Source: Methylocystis sp. SC2 (lineage in GTDB: Bacteria > Pseudomonadota > Alphaproteobacteria > Rhizobiales > Beijerinckiaceae). Taken from it: DNA of 64,000 nucleotides. Within the stretch, counting starts at the first letter, position 1. The number at the start of each line of letters is the position of its first letter. A program made the position numbers and the translations under genes. Shown in pieces: positions 33,724-43,146 of this stretch. Under the pieces are notes generated by a model that worked only from the letters and a program-made list of their open reading frames with translations, was not told where the DNA came from and did no database searches. The stretch is taken from contig NC_018485.1 in assembly GCF_000304315.1 (NCBI RefSeq), forward strand, positions 2,388,501-2,452,500, in the 5' to 3' direction.

Positions 33724-34617
33724 CTAATCACTGCGCCTGTTCAACGCCTGTTTTGAGTTGATTGCGCTCATTAAAAGGATGTGTTCGTCCACCTGCCCCG
33801 TCGCCGCGGCGACGTCTTCTACGGTTATTACGTTCCTTTTGTGAGACAAAGCCAAAAGAGCGGCATGCTTGCCGATAACCTGGCAGGAGTAAGGGAGCCC
33901 GCAGCTTAATTCCATGGCGAGCGACAGAGCATCGTCCATTATCTCGAATCCGCACTGCCTCCAGCGATCCGATAGGAATTCCTGCACGTTCGCAGGATCA
34001 AGCTCGTCCAAGGGTATTATCTGCAAATGCCTTTGAACAGATATGTGCGCTCTCTTAAAGAGTGTTGCAGCTCCCGGCGATCCAACCAATATGAGCTTAG
34101 CGTCCACGGCATTATCGCAGATTACCTTTATCAAATTAGCAAATTTGGCTAAGTCTTCTAGGTTTGATACTTCATCAAAATCATCGAATACAAGCAAGAG
34201 AGGCGATTTCACACAGGCCAATTCGAATTCCACGTCAAGGCGTGAAAGATCAACGTTATCAAATTGGGTCGGCGCTCTTCCCTGGAGCGCCAGGATTCTT
34301 TTTAAAACCTTACTCCAGATCGCCTTAAAACTTGAGTTTTCACAGTTCATGCGAACGCATGTGATTTGAGGGGCTGCTCTGCTCGCGCAGTCTAAAAAGC
34401 AGCTGATCATCGACGTTTTGCCGGCTCCCCGTCCGCCGACGACGAAGGCATGCCTTCCTGGACTGGCGACGACACGGAGCAGTTCGCGCAGGCTGGCTTC
34501 GCGGCCAACCAGTTCTGCGAGGGAGGAAATAGGCCTTCCAGGAGTAAATGTCTTTTCTACAGTATGTATTCTAGCCCGTATATCGTCTGGGGTCGGACCT
34601 GGGTTTCCGGTTGGCAC
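33724..34617 (-). CDS. Orphan AAA/ORC-type ATPase
   Basis: About 297 residues. Walker A is GGRGAGKTS and Walker B LLLVFDDFDE; the sensor-like segment KLILVGSPG follows, and the C-terminal part looks like a winged-helix lid (VITVEDVAAATGQVDEHILLM). The layout resembles the small AAA_16/ORC-like ATPases that accompany mobile or defence genes. Codon use is more AT-rich than around it, which hints at transfer. The start is uncertain: no ATG precedes the domain. A GTG at 34617 with AAGG upstream is used; a TTG at 34752 would add 45 unconvincing residues. Confidence 0.75.
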   Translation of the reverse strand: MPTGNPGPTPDDIRARIHTVEKTFTPGRPISSLAELVGREASLRELLRVVASPGRHAFVVGGRGAGKTSMISCFLDCASRAAPQITCVRMNCENSSFKAIWSKVLKRILALQGRAPTQFDNVDLSRLDVEFELACVKSPLLLVFDDFDEVSNLEDLAKFANLIKVICDNAVDAKLILVGSPGAATLFKRAHISVQRHLQIIPLDELDPANVQEFLSDRWRQCGFEIMDDALSLAMELSCGLPYSCQVIGKHAALLALSHKRNVITVEDVAAATGQVDEHILLMSAINSKQALNRRSD

Positions 34618-35214
34618 AGGCGTAACCTTAGCGGGATTTGAGGCTTCGCAGCCGTCCGCATCCGCGGCGCAAAAAAAATCAGACAATAGCCAAGCTAAAG
34701 CTATTTGGCGCGCACAGCAACGGTTTTCCCGGTAACTGCGTTGCCGCCGCAAGCGACAGAGCTATGACGCGGGACCCTGCTCCTCGAAATGGAGCAGGGC
34801 TTGGATCGCCCCCGCGATGACCTGTCGGCCCTGCCCGAATGGGCGGCTTTCTCGCATTTTCGGAAGCTTTCGCGTGGCGCCGGCCGGCCGGTCCCGCTCA
34901 ATATCAGCACGTCGCCTGACGTCCCGCGCCAGAGGTCCTTGACCGAACGCGCGCAAAAATGGGATGGCCGTCGTGCAGTCGAACCTGCGCTGATTTGGGG
35001 AGGCCTCGAAAAGTCCGATCCGCGACGTTCGAATGCGACAGCGAGCGTTTCGCGTAGCGCTTCATCGGTCATGTTTCTGGGCGGAGCGCCCGCCCCTGAA
35101 TGCAGCGGGAACCATGAGGCCCGTTGCGCGTTTTGCGTGAGGCGCAGTTTGCGTGTCGTTTTGTGCTCCGATCGGCGGGAGCCGCTCGCAAGAGGCCGAC
35201 AAGGAAAGAAGAAA
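34618..35214. other. Intergenic region, no supported gene
   Basis: About 600 bases after the upstream end of the ATPase gene. A plus-strand frame stays open from 34789 into the next small gene, but its composition is not protein-like and it lacks a good start. No repeats, RNA or operators recognised. Confidence 0.4.
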
Positions 35215-35472
35215 ATGGCGCTCGCAGAAAGGTTCCTCCTCACAGCAAGACCCGCCTTACCGCGGGGCAGGATGCTGGACGTCGGCAGGCTGGCGCTCGT
35301 GGCGACGGCGCTGGCGTCTGTAGCGGCTATCGTTCTGCGGATTTTTGCGCTTGGCCATCCGGTCATGGCCTTGTGGTTGGCGGCCGCTTTTTGCGCGTGG
35401 GCATTTATTTTCGGGGCCGCCAGAGCGTCGGAGACGTCGGGTCGCCCACGTAGAAGCGGACCGCTCGCCTAG
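35215..35472 (+). CDS. Small membrane protein, function unknown
   Basis: An 85-residue protein with two transmembrane helices (LALVATALASVAAIVLRIFAL and VMALWLAAAFCAWAFIF-like) joined by a short loop, basic at both ends. AAGGAAAG precedes the ATG. I do not recognise a family. The neighbours give no hint; the polysaccharide locus begins 445 bases further on. Confidence 0.55.
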   Translation: MALAERFLLTARPALPRGRMLDVGRLALVATALASVAAIVLRIFALGHPVMALWLAAAFCAWAFIFGAARASETSGRPRRSGPLA

Positions 35473-35916
35473 CGATTGAAACTCTTCGGTCGTCTTTACG
35501 CCACGCCGCCGCGCGGCCTCTGATCAAAATTAACAGGGCGTTAGTCGCCCGAGGTCTAGGAGGCCTGCGCCCGGAGGATCGCGCGCACGCATCAAGGGAG
35601 CGCGCTCCGCCGGGCAAGGGATGGGACGATCGTAAAGCGCCTAACGGTGCGCAAGGCCGCCGCGTCCGTCCAACAGCGCCCGCGCCTGGACTTATGGACA
35701 GCGCCGCTGATCTCTCTGCGCCGCCAGCCCTCTCCCCCGAGGGCTTGCTGTTGGGTGTGGCGCCACTTTGGACGTCAAGGCGCATGAGAAATTCGCTTAT
35801 CGCTAACCAATCCGGATAATAAATGCAAAGGGCGGTTCGAGCGGCGTGCAATGTTTTGCCGCAATTGAGGCATATTAAGTAGGGGATAAAGTTACATATT
35901 TGACGGAAAGCTTATC
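35473..35916. other. Upstream region of the polysaccharide locus
   Basis: About 440 bases. Arginine-rich open frames only. The last 100 bases become AT-rich (35870-35910), as expected for the promoter of the priming transferase gene. Confidence 0.5.
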
Positions 35917-37449
35917 ATGCGCATGCACGTTCCCACATCTAAGGCGGGCTTCTCGAAACTCGCGCCGCTTGACGTTTTCTGGGCGATTGCGGCCCCAATC
36001 GTCGCTTTGGCGTTGCGCGATCCGAACTTTCTCGAAGCTCACGATTTAACGGAAGGCATCCCTGCGAGCTATCTATATGTGCTCGTCACCATCATCTGTG
36101 CGATCCCCGCCTTCTTGGTGTTCCGGATCAGCGATGGCATGAACCATCTGTTTTCCGTTCACGACGCTTTCGCCGTTTGTGGCGCCGTCGCAGCGACGGT
36201 CGCTTCCAGCAGCCTTTTCCTGTTCGTTTTGACTCGCCTGGATGGCGTGCCGCGCTCTACGCCGCTCATTTGCGGACTGGTCCTGGGCGCGGGCTTGATT
36301 GTCGATCGGGCGATCGCGCGAGTCTATCATCAGAAGCTCAATGCGCACAAAGCCAAGCGCTGCGCCATTGCAACGCCGCAGGATTTGCGCCGCATCGTCC
36401 TGATTGGAGCCGATCGCTTTTCGGCGTTGACGATAAAGTTGCTGGACCATCAGCGTCCCCGGACGACGCAGGTCGTCGCCGCGCTCGATCCGCGGGACGC
36501 TTTAATCGGGCGCGCTATCGCAGGGGTAAAGATCGTCGGACTGGTCGAAGATTTCGAAGCCATCGTGGACGAATATGCGGTACACGGCATTGAGATCGAC
36601 GAGGTCTGGCTCTCGGATGACGTGACGAGTTTGTCCGATGACATTTTAGAGCGGGTGAGCGAGCAATGTGGGGAGCGAGGGCTTAGATTTACGCGAATCT
36701 CCGAAGCGCTGAATTTGGCGCCTTCGGTCGTTCGCGCTTCCGGCGACTGGCGTAGCGATGCCGATGACCCGATGCGACTCGGCGGTTATTTCAAGTTGAA
36801 GCGTATTATCGATCTCATAGGAGCCGGCGCACTGCTCCTGGCGCTTATGCCGCTGACGCTAATCGCCGCATATTTGGTGCTCGTCGATGTCGGGGCGCCG
36901 ATGATTTTTTGGCAACAGAGAATCGGCCAAAACGGGCGTAGATTTCTGCTCTACAAATTCCGCACATACCACGCGCCTTACGATAAGCACGGCCGAAAAA
37001 TTCCGGAAGACCAGCGTCTTTCCAAAATTGGCCGCGCCATCCGCGCTGCGCGACTGGATGAAATTCCGCAATTGTTGAACGTGCTGATCGGCGATATGTC
37101 GCTCATTGGCCCACGTCCGCTTCTCCCTCACGACCAGCCCAGCGATCCGCGTCGGCGCCTCTTGGCGCGGCCAGGCATAACTGGATGGGCGCAGCTCAAT
37201 GGCGGAACGATCGTGACGCCTGACGAAAAAGACGCGCTGGATATTTGGTACATCCATCACGCGTCGATATGGCTGGATCTCAAGATCGTGGTGAGCACCT
37301 TCTTGTTCGCGTTTAAGGGCGAGAAGGTGAACGATCTTGTTTTGCAGCAGGCGATGCGCTGGCGCAACGAGAATGCGACCGTGACGAGGTTCGTCCAGGC
37401 AGAGCAGTTCGCGCCAGAAAGCTTGCTTGAGGCGCGTTCTCGCTATTGA
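35917..37449 (+). CDS. Polyprenyl-phosphate glycosyl-1-phosphate transferase (priming enzyme)
   Basis: A 510-residue WbaP/PssY-like protein that puts the first sugar phosphate on undecaprenyl phosphate at the inner membrane. There are four hydrophobic segments in the first 135 residues, a Rossmann-like CoA-binding part (RRIVLIGADRFSAL), and the C-terminal bacterial sugar transferase domain: KRIIDLIGAG, a long membrane helix, QQRIGQNGRRFLLYKFRT, ARLDEIPQLLNVL with its catalytic Asp-Glu, and MSLIGPRPLLPHD, then RPGITGWAQLNG. It is the likely first step of the surface polysaccharide made by the genes to the right. Confidence 0.93.
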   Translation: MRMHVPTSKAGFSKLAPLDVFWAIAAPIVALALRDPNFLEAHDLTEGIPASYLYVLVTIICAIPAFLVFRISDGMNHLFSVHDAFAVCGAVAATVASSSLFLFVLTRLDGVPRSTPLICGLVLGAGLIVDRAIARVYHQKLNAHKAKRCAIATPQDLRRIVLIGADRFSALTIKLLDHQRPRTTQVVAALDPRDALIGRAIAGVKIVGLVEDFEAIVDEYAVHGIEIDEVWLSDDVTSLSDDILERVSEQCGERGLRFTRISEALNLAPSVVRASGDWRSDADDPMRLGGYFKLKRIIDLIGAGALLLALMPLTLIAAYLVLVDVGAPMIFWQQRIGQNGRRFLLYKFRTYHAPYDKHGRKIPEDQRLSKIGRAIRAARLDEIPQLLNVLIGDMSLIGPRPLLPHDQPSDPRRRLLARPGITGWAQLNGGTIVTPDEKDALDIWYIHHASIWLDLKIVVSTFLFAFKGEKVNDLVLQQAMRWRNENATVTRFVQAEQFAPESLLEARSRY

Positions 37450-37599
37450 AGCTAAGCAGCAGGCGATCAAGTTGCGCGAGAGATCAACGCTGCTCGCAAT
37501 CAGTTAATTTTTCGTTCATGGCATCGCGTCTCGCCGTAGCGATTGAGGTCTAAAGCTTGGCGTAGCAGGCAAAGCCCTCTCTTCGTGGTGGGGGTCAGA

Positions 37600-37854
37600 G
37601 GCTCCATGCCGGCGGACGCTCTCGCTGCGGATGCAAGATCAGCAAAAATCTATGGACCGGATTTTCCAGATCCCGATCTGATCTTTGGAGCGTCGCGAGA
37701 CCAGCGGCTTGCGAACTTTCTTCTCCGGCAGGCCGCCGACGCAGAATTCTATCTCCTGCCCTTCGCTTCGCCCGAATTGACCAAACGGCGCTTGGAAAGT
37801 GCGAGTGAGGATGACGCCCGCGCGCGCCGTCGCGTCGGGAGTTGCCAGCGGCTC
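37600..37854 (+). pseudogene. uppS: Decayed 3' part of an undecaprenyl diphosphate synthase gene
   Basis: The plus frame here reads DFPDPDLIFGASRDQRLANF followed by LLRQAADAEFY. This matches the C-terminal signature of UppS ([21 protein letters not shown] and then AEFYF), but the key IRTSGEQR has become FGASRDQR and there is no N-terminal two thirds of the enzyme. The reading frame continues into unrelated sequence. I read it as a remnant. A working uppS is presumably elsewhere. Confidence 0.7.
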
Positions 37855-37868
37855 GTCGCTCCTGTCGA

Positions 37869-38363
37869 TCAAGGGCGTGGCCATCTGGGTTCGCTGCCCA
37901 CTGACCGAACGTGAGGTCTCACGGCGGCTATAGGTCGAACGAACCTAGCGATCTCTTTGTCGACGAAGCGGAGAAACTGTCGCTTGCTCGTTGAGTCTGG
38001 AAATAAAAGGTCGACCAGTTCTGTGGTGTTGAGAAAAAAACGAACCATTCGCTCATTGAGCGAATCTGCTCGCGAAATGTCTTTCAAAGCTATTCGCCTG
38101 CGCCACAGCGTCGGATAGCCAAGATGCGGAAACAGCCTGCGTGGAAACGAAATCTTCTGCGCATCTGCGCGAATTCCGATCGCCTCGGCAAGAAGCGCTT
38201 GGGCGCTAAAAAGCGCCACGAGGCCGGAGAATACCCGATAGTTTAGAGTAAAATCTTGATCAGTAGGTCTGACCAGTAAAAGTACTAAAATCGGTCCAAT
38301 GACGAATACTGACCAAAAAACGCAACCCTTCCAGGATCTGACGGCTCCGCTCCCCTCCAGCAT
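37869..38363 (-). CDS. Membrane protein of unknown function
   Basis: A 164-residue protein with two adjacent hydrophobic segments (about 13-32 and 42-62), then a soluble part with a basic, PH-like look (IRADAQKISFPRRLFPHLGY, then WRRRIALKDISRADS). GGAA lies before the ATG. Minus strand among plus-strand polysaccharide genes, just after the uppS remnant. No family recognised. Confidence 0.6.
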   Translation of the reverse strand: MLEGSGAVRSWKGCVFWSVFVIGPILVLLLVRPTDQDFTLNYRVFSGLVALFSAQALLAEAIGIRADAQKISFPRRLFPHLGYPTLWRRRIALKDISRADSLNERMVRFFLNTTELVDLLFPDSTSKRQFLRFVDKEIARFVRPIAAVRPHVRSVGSEPRWPRP

Positions 38364-38941
38364 TGGTAATTCCTGCTATTTAATCAGTGTTGATAATCGG
38401 GTAACGGAACGCACTGCCGTGAAGCGGCAGCTTTACAATATAAGCCATCGTCCTGATAAGCTTATTTTCCGAAAAGTCCTAGCCTTCCTCCGTTGCGCCG
38501 TCAATGCCCTGGGCTCACGCCGGCTCGCGCATTGCGCCCTCCGATTCAACGGTCCTTTCGAAGACTAAAAAGGCCGATCGCGAAACTTCAGCGCAAGAAC
38601 AAGATGAGAGTTATCGCCGATGAGAAAATGAGACCGTCGCGCAGATATCCAACGCAGGACGCGAGCAGAAGCTGAGCCTTCTCGTTGGAGCCCGACTGCG
38701 TATCTTGCGCCGGAAGCGCCCACGACGGAGCAGTCCGCCGACTGCACGCGAGCTTCCTCCAGGATGGAAATCTGCGGCGCCAGCTTTCTTCTCATCGACC
38801 AAGCGATCGAATCTCAATCCGATAGCGCCGAGCGTCGCTGCCGCGCTCAAGGCGCGCTTGGGGCGGCGGTCATGTCAAAGAAAAGGCATTATCTGATGCG
38901 ATGTTACCTTTGTTCGCAAGCCGAGCGTCGAGGTTCATTTC
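38364..38941. other. Gene-poor stretch in the polysaccharide locus
   Basis: About 580 bases with several short frames on both strands but none with a recognisable domain. On the minus strand two overlapping frames between 38565 and 38850 look like pieces of one former coding region broken by a frameshift (one piece holds PQISILEEARV), perhaps the remains of a chain-length/tyrosine-kinase protein. That identification is weak. Confidence 0.35.
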
Positions 38942-39841
38942 ATGATTGATCTCCATTCGCACATTTTGCCCGGAATTGACGACGGCGCCGCCGATGTCGA
39001 CATTGCTCTCGAGATGGCGCGCATCGCCGTCGCCAATGGCGTCACCGTTCAGGCTTGCACTCCCCACATCTTTCCTGGCGTCTATGATAATTCCGGCCCG
39101 CAAATTCGATTGGCGGTCGACGAATTTCAGCACTGCCTGGATGAACATGAAATTCCTTTGCGCCTGGTGACCGGCGCCGACGCCCATATCGTTCCAAACA
39201 TGGTTGAAGGATTGCGATCTGGCGCAATCCTATCGCTTGCTGACACGAGATATGTGCTCGTGGAGCCGCCGCATCACGTTGCGCCGCCACGTATTGAATA
39301 TCTGTTCTTTGAACTCCTCAGTGCGGGCTACGTGCCAATTCTCACCCATCCTGAGAGATTGACGTGGATAGAAAGTCGTTTCGAGACATTCGTTCAGCTC
39401 TTCCACGCTGGCGTTTGGATGCAACTTACCTCCGGTTCAGTGACAGGCTCCTTCGGCAAGAGACCTCAATATTGGTCTGAACGAATGTTGAAGGAGGGGA
39501 TGGTTCATATCCTGGCTTCGGACGCCCACGGAGCAAGGCGCCGTAGGCCTGACCTTGCCGAGGGACGCGCGGCGGCGGCGAAATGGCTGGGCGAGACAGA
39601 GGCGGATCAGCTTGTTCTTATTCGTCCGCGCGCAATTTTGGAGAATGTCGCTCCATGTAGCGTGACCCCTCCTGGCCGCGCACAGCATTCGAACTCGGGC
39701 GAGCCCTATAACGTAGAGAGCCGTACTCGCGGGCCGCGGTCCCGATGGACCGGGGCTCGGCGCGACAGCGGGTCGGGAGAAAAGCGCCGATACGGGGCGG
39801 ATCGCGGTTTCTCAGGGTTGCTCGACCGCTTTTTTGGATAA
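38942..39841 (+). CDS. PHP-type protein-tyrosine phosphatase (CpsB/YwqE family)
   Basis: A 299-residue metallophosphatase. Metal-binding motifs are in place: DLHSHILPGIDDG at the start, ACTPHIFPGVY, GADAHI, then LTHPERL and ASDAHG. The family dephosphorylates the tyrosine kinase that controls capsule chain length (Wzc/CpsD). No such kinase gene is visible in the window. The C-terminal 65 residues are basic and low complexity, longer than usual for the family. Confidence 0.9.
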   Translation: MIDLHSHILPGIDDGAADVDIALEMARIAVANGVTVQACTPHIFPGVYDNSGPQIRLAVDEFQHCLDEHEIPLRLVTGADAHIVPNMVEGLRSGAILSLADTRYVLVEPPHHVAPPRIEYLFFELLSAGYVPILTHPERLTWIESRFETFVQLFHAGVWMQLTSGSVTGSFGKRPQYWSERMLKEGMVHILASDAHGARRRRPDLAEGRAAAAKWLGETEADQLVLIRPRAILENVAPCSVTPPGRAQHSNSGEPYNVESRTRGPRSRWTGARRDSGSGEKRRYGADRGFSGLLDRFFG

Positions 39842-40318
39842 TCGAGCCGTGAACGCACAGCTTGGCTGCTTGCGTGAACGCTTGCTCCGCCTGACCATTG
39901 GATCCGACTGCGTCGAGGCGCAGAACGCCGTCGAGATCATCACGAGGGGCTGAGCGCGGGTTGAGCATCACGGCTTTCACAATCGACGAAGAGACGTCGC
40001 CGCGTTTGTGCGTTCGCAGCGGCGACCATCCTGGGAACGCCGTCGTCCTTCTGCCCGGGGCGAGTCGCGTCCGACGCGGAAGGTTTCGATATCGCAGCGT
40101 TTTTCGACCTTGCGCCGCATAGGGACGGCGGGTAAACTTTCGAAAGGTTGCACATACAGTGAGTCTTCGACACATCCGTCAGCGTAGCGACGGCATATAT
40201 GGCAAGCACATTCTTGGACAGTGGACGCCTCTTCGCGTCCTTGTCACGGTGTCGGCGCAATAGTGCGGAATCGAACCGCTGCCGGCATGAAGAACGCTAG
40301 CGACCAAGGGTTAGTTAG
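39842..40318. other. Intergenic region before wecB
   Basis: About 480 bases. Open frames on both strands are arginine-rich and unsupported. The wecB promoter is presumably here; nothing recognisable beyond that. Confidence 0.4.
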
Positions 40319-41506
40319 ATGTCATCTCAACCGCGCCTGATTGATTGCATCGTTGGCGCACGTCCAAATTTCGTAAAGATTGCGCCGATCATGAAGGCGC
40401 TCGCGCGGAGAAGTAACTTTTCCACCCGCCTCATTCACACAGGCCAACATTACGACGTCGCGATGAACGAGGTGTTCTTCGCGGATCTGCGAATCCCAAA
40501 GCCCGACCTCAATCTGGAGGTTGGCTCAGGCACGAGCACCGCGCAGACGGCGCAGGTGATGCTCAAGCTCGAACCAGTGACGGCGTCGCGGCGTCCCGAT
40601 CTGCTCCTCGTTGTCGGCGATGTTAATTCGACTCTTGCGGCGGCGCTCGTCGCGGCGAAGCTGGGCGTGCCGCTTGCGCACGTCGAAGCGGGCCTGCGCA
40701 GCAACGATCTGACAATGCCTGAGGAAATCAATCGCATCGTCACCGATCGCCTTTCTAATCTTCTGTTCACGACAGAGCGCGCCGGCAACGAAAATCTCAT
40801 CGAGGAGGGCGTCTCCCCGGAAAAGATTTTCTTCGTGGGCAACGTCATGATCGACTCTATGCTCGCGTCGCTGGAGCGCGCCGAGCCGGCGAGCGGCACG
40901 CTGAGCGAACTTGATCCCTCGAGCGCCATTGCGGCGGACGCCGCTAACGGCTTCGCTTTCGTCACGCTACATCGACCCTCCAACGTGGACGACCCCGAAA
41001 AGCTCGCAGGGCTTCTCAAGGCGCTGTCGACGATCTCGCGCGACATCCCGCTGGTGTTCCCGATGCATCCGCGCACCAAGGCGGTGATCCAGAACGCCGA
41101 ACTAGGAAATCTGTTGCAAGACTCTCGGGTGCTGGTCGCTCCGCCGTTGAGCTATTTGCGCGCGCTCGGGCTTATGCGCGAAGCAAAATTCGTCATTACC
41201 GACAGCGGCGGCGTTCAGGAAGAAACGACCGCGCTCGGGGTCCCCTGCCTGACGGCGCGAGAGAACACCGAACGGCCGATCACCATAGACGAAGGGTCCA
41301 ACACGCTCATCGGCACCTGTCCCGACGCGATTATCGCCGCGGCGAACGACGTCTTGCGCAATGGCGGCAAAGGCGGCCGCATTCCGGCTTTATGGGACGG
41401 CAAGGCGTCTGAACGAATAGCCGACCGCATCGCGGCGTATCTTGACGCCCGCGTCGCGACGAGCGGGCCCTTGAAAGAGTTTTCAGCGGTTGGAAACGAG
41501 GCATGA
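40319..41506 (+). CDS. wecB: UDP-N-acetylglucosamine 2-epimerase (non-hydrolysing)
   Basis: A 395-residue WecB/MnaA-type epimerase (about 20 residues longer than usual). Motifs in order: GARPNFVKIAPIM, HTGQHYD, VGDVNSTLAAALVA, HVEAGLRS, PEEINRIVTD, LHRPSNVD, DSGGVQEE and ENTERP. It interconverts UDP-GlcNAc and UDP-ManNAc in the cytosol, so ManNAc or ManNAcA is a likely constituent of the polymer. No wecC-type dehydrogenase is seen in the window. Confidence 0.94.
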   Translation: MSSQPRLIDCIVGARPNFVKIAPIMKALARRSNFSTRLIHTGQHYDVAMNEVFFADLRIPKPDLNLEVGSGTSTAQTAQVMLKLEPVTASRRPDLLLVVGDVNSTLAAALVAAKLGVPLAHVEAGLRSNDLTMPEEINRIVTDRLSNLLFTTERAGNENLIEEGVSPEKIFFVGNVMIDSMLASLERAEPASGTLSELDPSSAIAADAANGFAFVTLHRPSNVDDPEKLAGLLKALSTISRDIPLVFPMHPRTKAVIQNAELGNLLQDSRVLVAPPLSYLRALGLMREAKFVITDSGGVQEETTALGVPCLTARENTERPITIDEGSNTLIGTCPDAIIAAANDVLRNGGKGGRIPALWDGKASERIADRIAAYLDARVATSGPLKEFSAVGNEA

Positions 41507-41877
41507 TTCAGTGGGGCTGCAACGACGAGGGAAGAATCATGCGACGCGGCGACGCGAAATTTGGGGCGTTTTTCAATCATGCCGATCTTGAGACGCGAAT
41601 ATGGAAGTTACGTCTTCCGCAGGCAACCCGCCGGCGAGGCGGGGGCGAGATCGCGTTTGGCGCGATGCAAGCGACGCTCGACATGGCATGCGCCTCGACA
41701 TCGACCGCATGGCCCTGCAGCGGCTTCGACGAAACGGACGATATGTCGAGAGAGAAAAATCCTGAATTGCGAGCCGACAGATCAATCACTGTCCAATTCA
41801 AATACGACAGCAGCGACGAAAACATCCTCAGAGAGACGCGGGATGGTTTTTCGACCGCCTGTTAAGCGTCAGCTGCC
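41507..41877. other. Gap between wecB and a glycosyltransferase gene
   Basis: About 370 bases. A 120-codon frame from 41503 overlaps the wecB stop by 4 bases but has no recognised domain and a non-protein-like composition. I do not call it. Confidence 0.4.
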
Positions 41878-43146
41878 ATGCGGATCATCTTTTTCTCCCA
41901 CTATTATCCCCCGGAGGTGAATGCTCCTGCTTCCCGCACGTCTGATCACGCGCGCATCTGGGCGCGCGCCGGCCATGACGTGACGATTGTGACCTGCACG
42001 CCTAATCACCCGGACGGCGAGGCCTACCCTGGCTATGCGAACAAACTCTGGCAGGAGGAAACGATTGACGGCGTCAAAGTCGTGCGAGTCTGGACCTTCC
42101 TCGCCGCGAATGAAGGCTTCGCGCTGCGCGCGCTCAACTATGCATCGTACATGTTCTCAGCATGCCAGGCATTGCTGAAACTCAAAAGGCCCGATGTGAT
42201 CGTTTCGACCTCCCCACAATTTTTCTGCGGGCTCGCCGGGCTCATCGCGCAGGCCTATTGGAAGCGGCCCTGGGCGCTCGAAGTCCGCGACTTGTGGCCC
42301 GAAAGCATCGTCACGGTCGGCGCCATGGGCAAGGGTAAATTGATCGAGGCGCTGGAGCGTATTGAGTCGCTTGCGTATCGCAGGGCGAACAAAATCATCT
42401 CCGTCACCGATTCCTTCGTGCCGCACATCGCCGCGCGCGGCGGCGCGAACAAGGTCGTGGTGATAAAAAACGGGGCCAATTTAGAGCTGTTCACGCCTTC
42501 GAATGACGACGGAGGGCTGAGAGCGCGTCTGGGGCTCGAAGGTCGCTTCATCGGCGCTTATGTCGGAACCCTTGGCATGGCGCACGGGCTCGACACCATT
42601 TTGCAGGCCGCGGCGCTTCTACGCGACGATCCCCGCATCGCCTTCTTACTCGTTGGAGGCGGCGCCGAACGGGAACAACTGGAGCGACGCAAGGCGGAAA
42701 TGGCTCTCGACAATGTCGTCCTGCTCGGGCAGCAACCCAAGGATTCGATGCCCCGCATTTGGGCCGCCACCGACGTCAGCCTGATCCTGCTGCGCCGTAA
42801 CGATCTTTTCAAGAAAGTGCTGCCCTCAAAGATGTTCGAGGCCATGGCGATGCGCCGGCCCATCATTCTTGGCGTGGAAGGGGAGGCGCAAGAACTGCTT
42901 CGCGAAGCTGGCGCGGCGATTTCCATCACCCCCGAGAGCGCCGAAGAGCTTGCGGCGGCGATGAAGAAACTCGCCGACGACCGATCGCTCGGCGAAAAGC
43001 TCGGCGCATCCGGCTGCGCCTTCGTGAACGAACATTACAACAGAACCAAGCTCGCTGCGCAGTACATCGAGGCGCTTGAAGAGACGGCGAAGGCGCCAGC
43101 TTGCGACACAGATGTGTCGTGCGAAAAAATCGAAGCCGGCTCGTGA
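41878..43146 (+). CDS. Family 4 glycosyltransferase (WbuB-like)
   Basis: A 422-residue GT-B enzyme. N-terminal FSHYYPPEVNAPASR, the EVRDLWPES motif typical of WbuB/WcaI-type transferases, and the C-terminal donor domain with AYVGTLGMAHGLD, then PSKMFEAMAMRRPII and E-x7-E-like pattern. It adds a sugar to the lipid-linked repeat at the cytosolic face. Its stop overlaps the next start (GTGA). Confidence 0.9.
   Translation: MRIIFFSHYYPPEVNAPASRTSDHARIWARAGHDVTIVTCTPNHPDGEAYPGYANKLWQEETIDGVKVVRVWTFLAANEGFALRALNYASYMFSACQALLKLKRPDVIVSTSPQFFCGLAGLIAQAYWKRPWALEVRDLWPESIVTVGAMGKGKLIEALERIESLAYRRANKIISVTDSFVPHIAARGGANKVVVIKNGANLELFTPSNDDGGLRARLGLEGRFIGAYVGTLGMAHGLDTILQAAALLRDDPRIAFLLVGGGAEREQLERRKAEMALDNVVLLGQQPKDSMPRIWAATDVSLILLRRNDLFKKVLPSKMFEAMAMRRPIILGVEGEAQELLREAGAAISITPESAEELAAAMKKLADDRSLGEKLGASGCAFVNEHYNRTKLAAQYIEALEETAKAPACDTDVSCEKIEAGS

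Noticed and set aside
38565..38850. A Wzz/tyrosine-kinase remnant on the minus strand
   Set aside because: Only a short segment (PQISILEEARV) is suggestive; not enough to call a pseudogene.
41503..41865. A 120-codon frame overlapping the wecB stop by 4 bases
   Set aside because: The overlap looks like coupling, but the composition is not protein-like, no domain is seen and the frame ends just before the next gene without a clear role.
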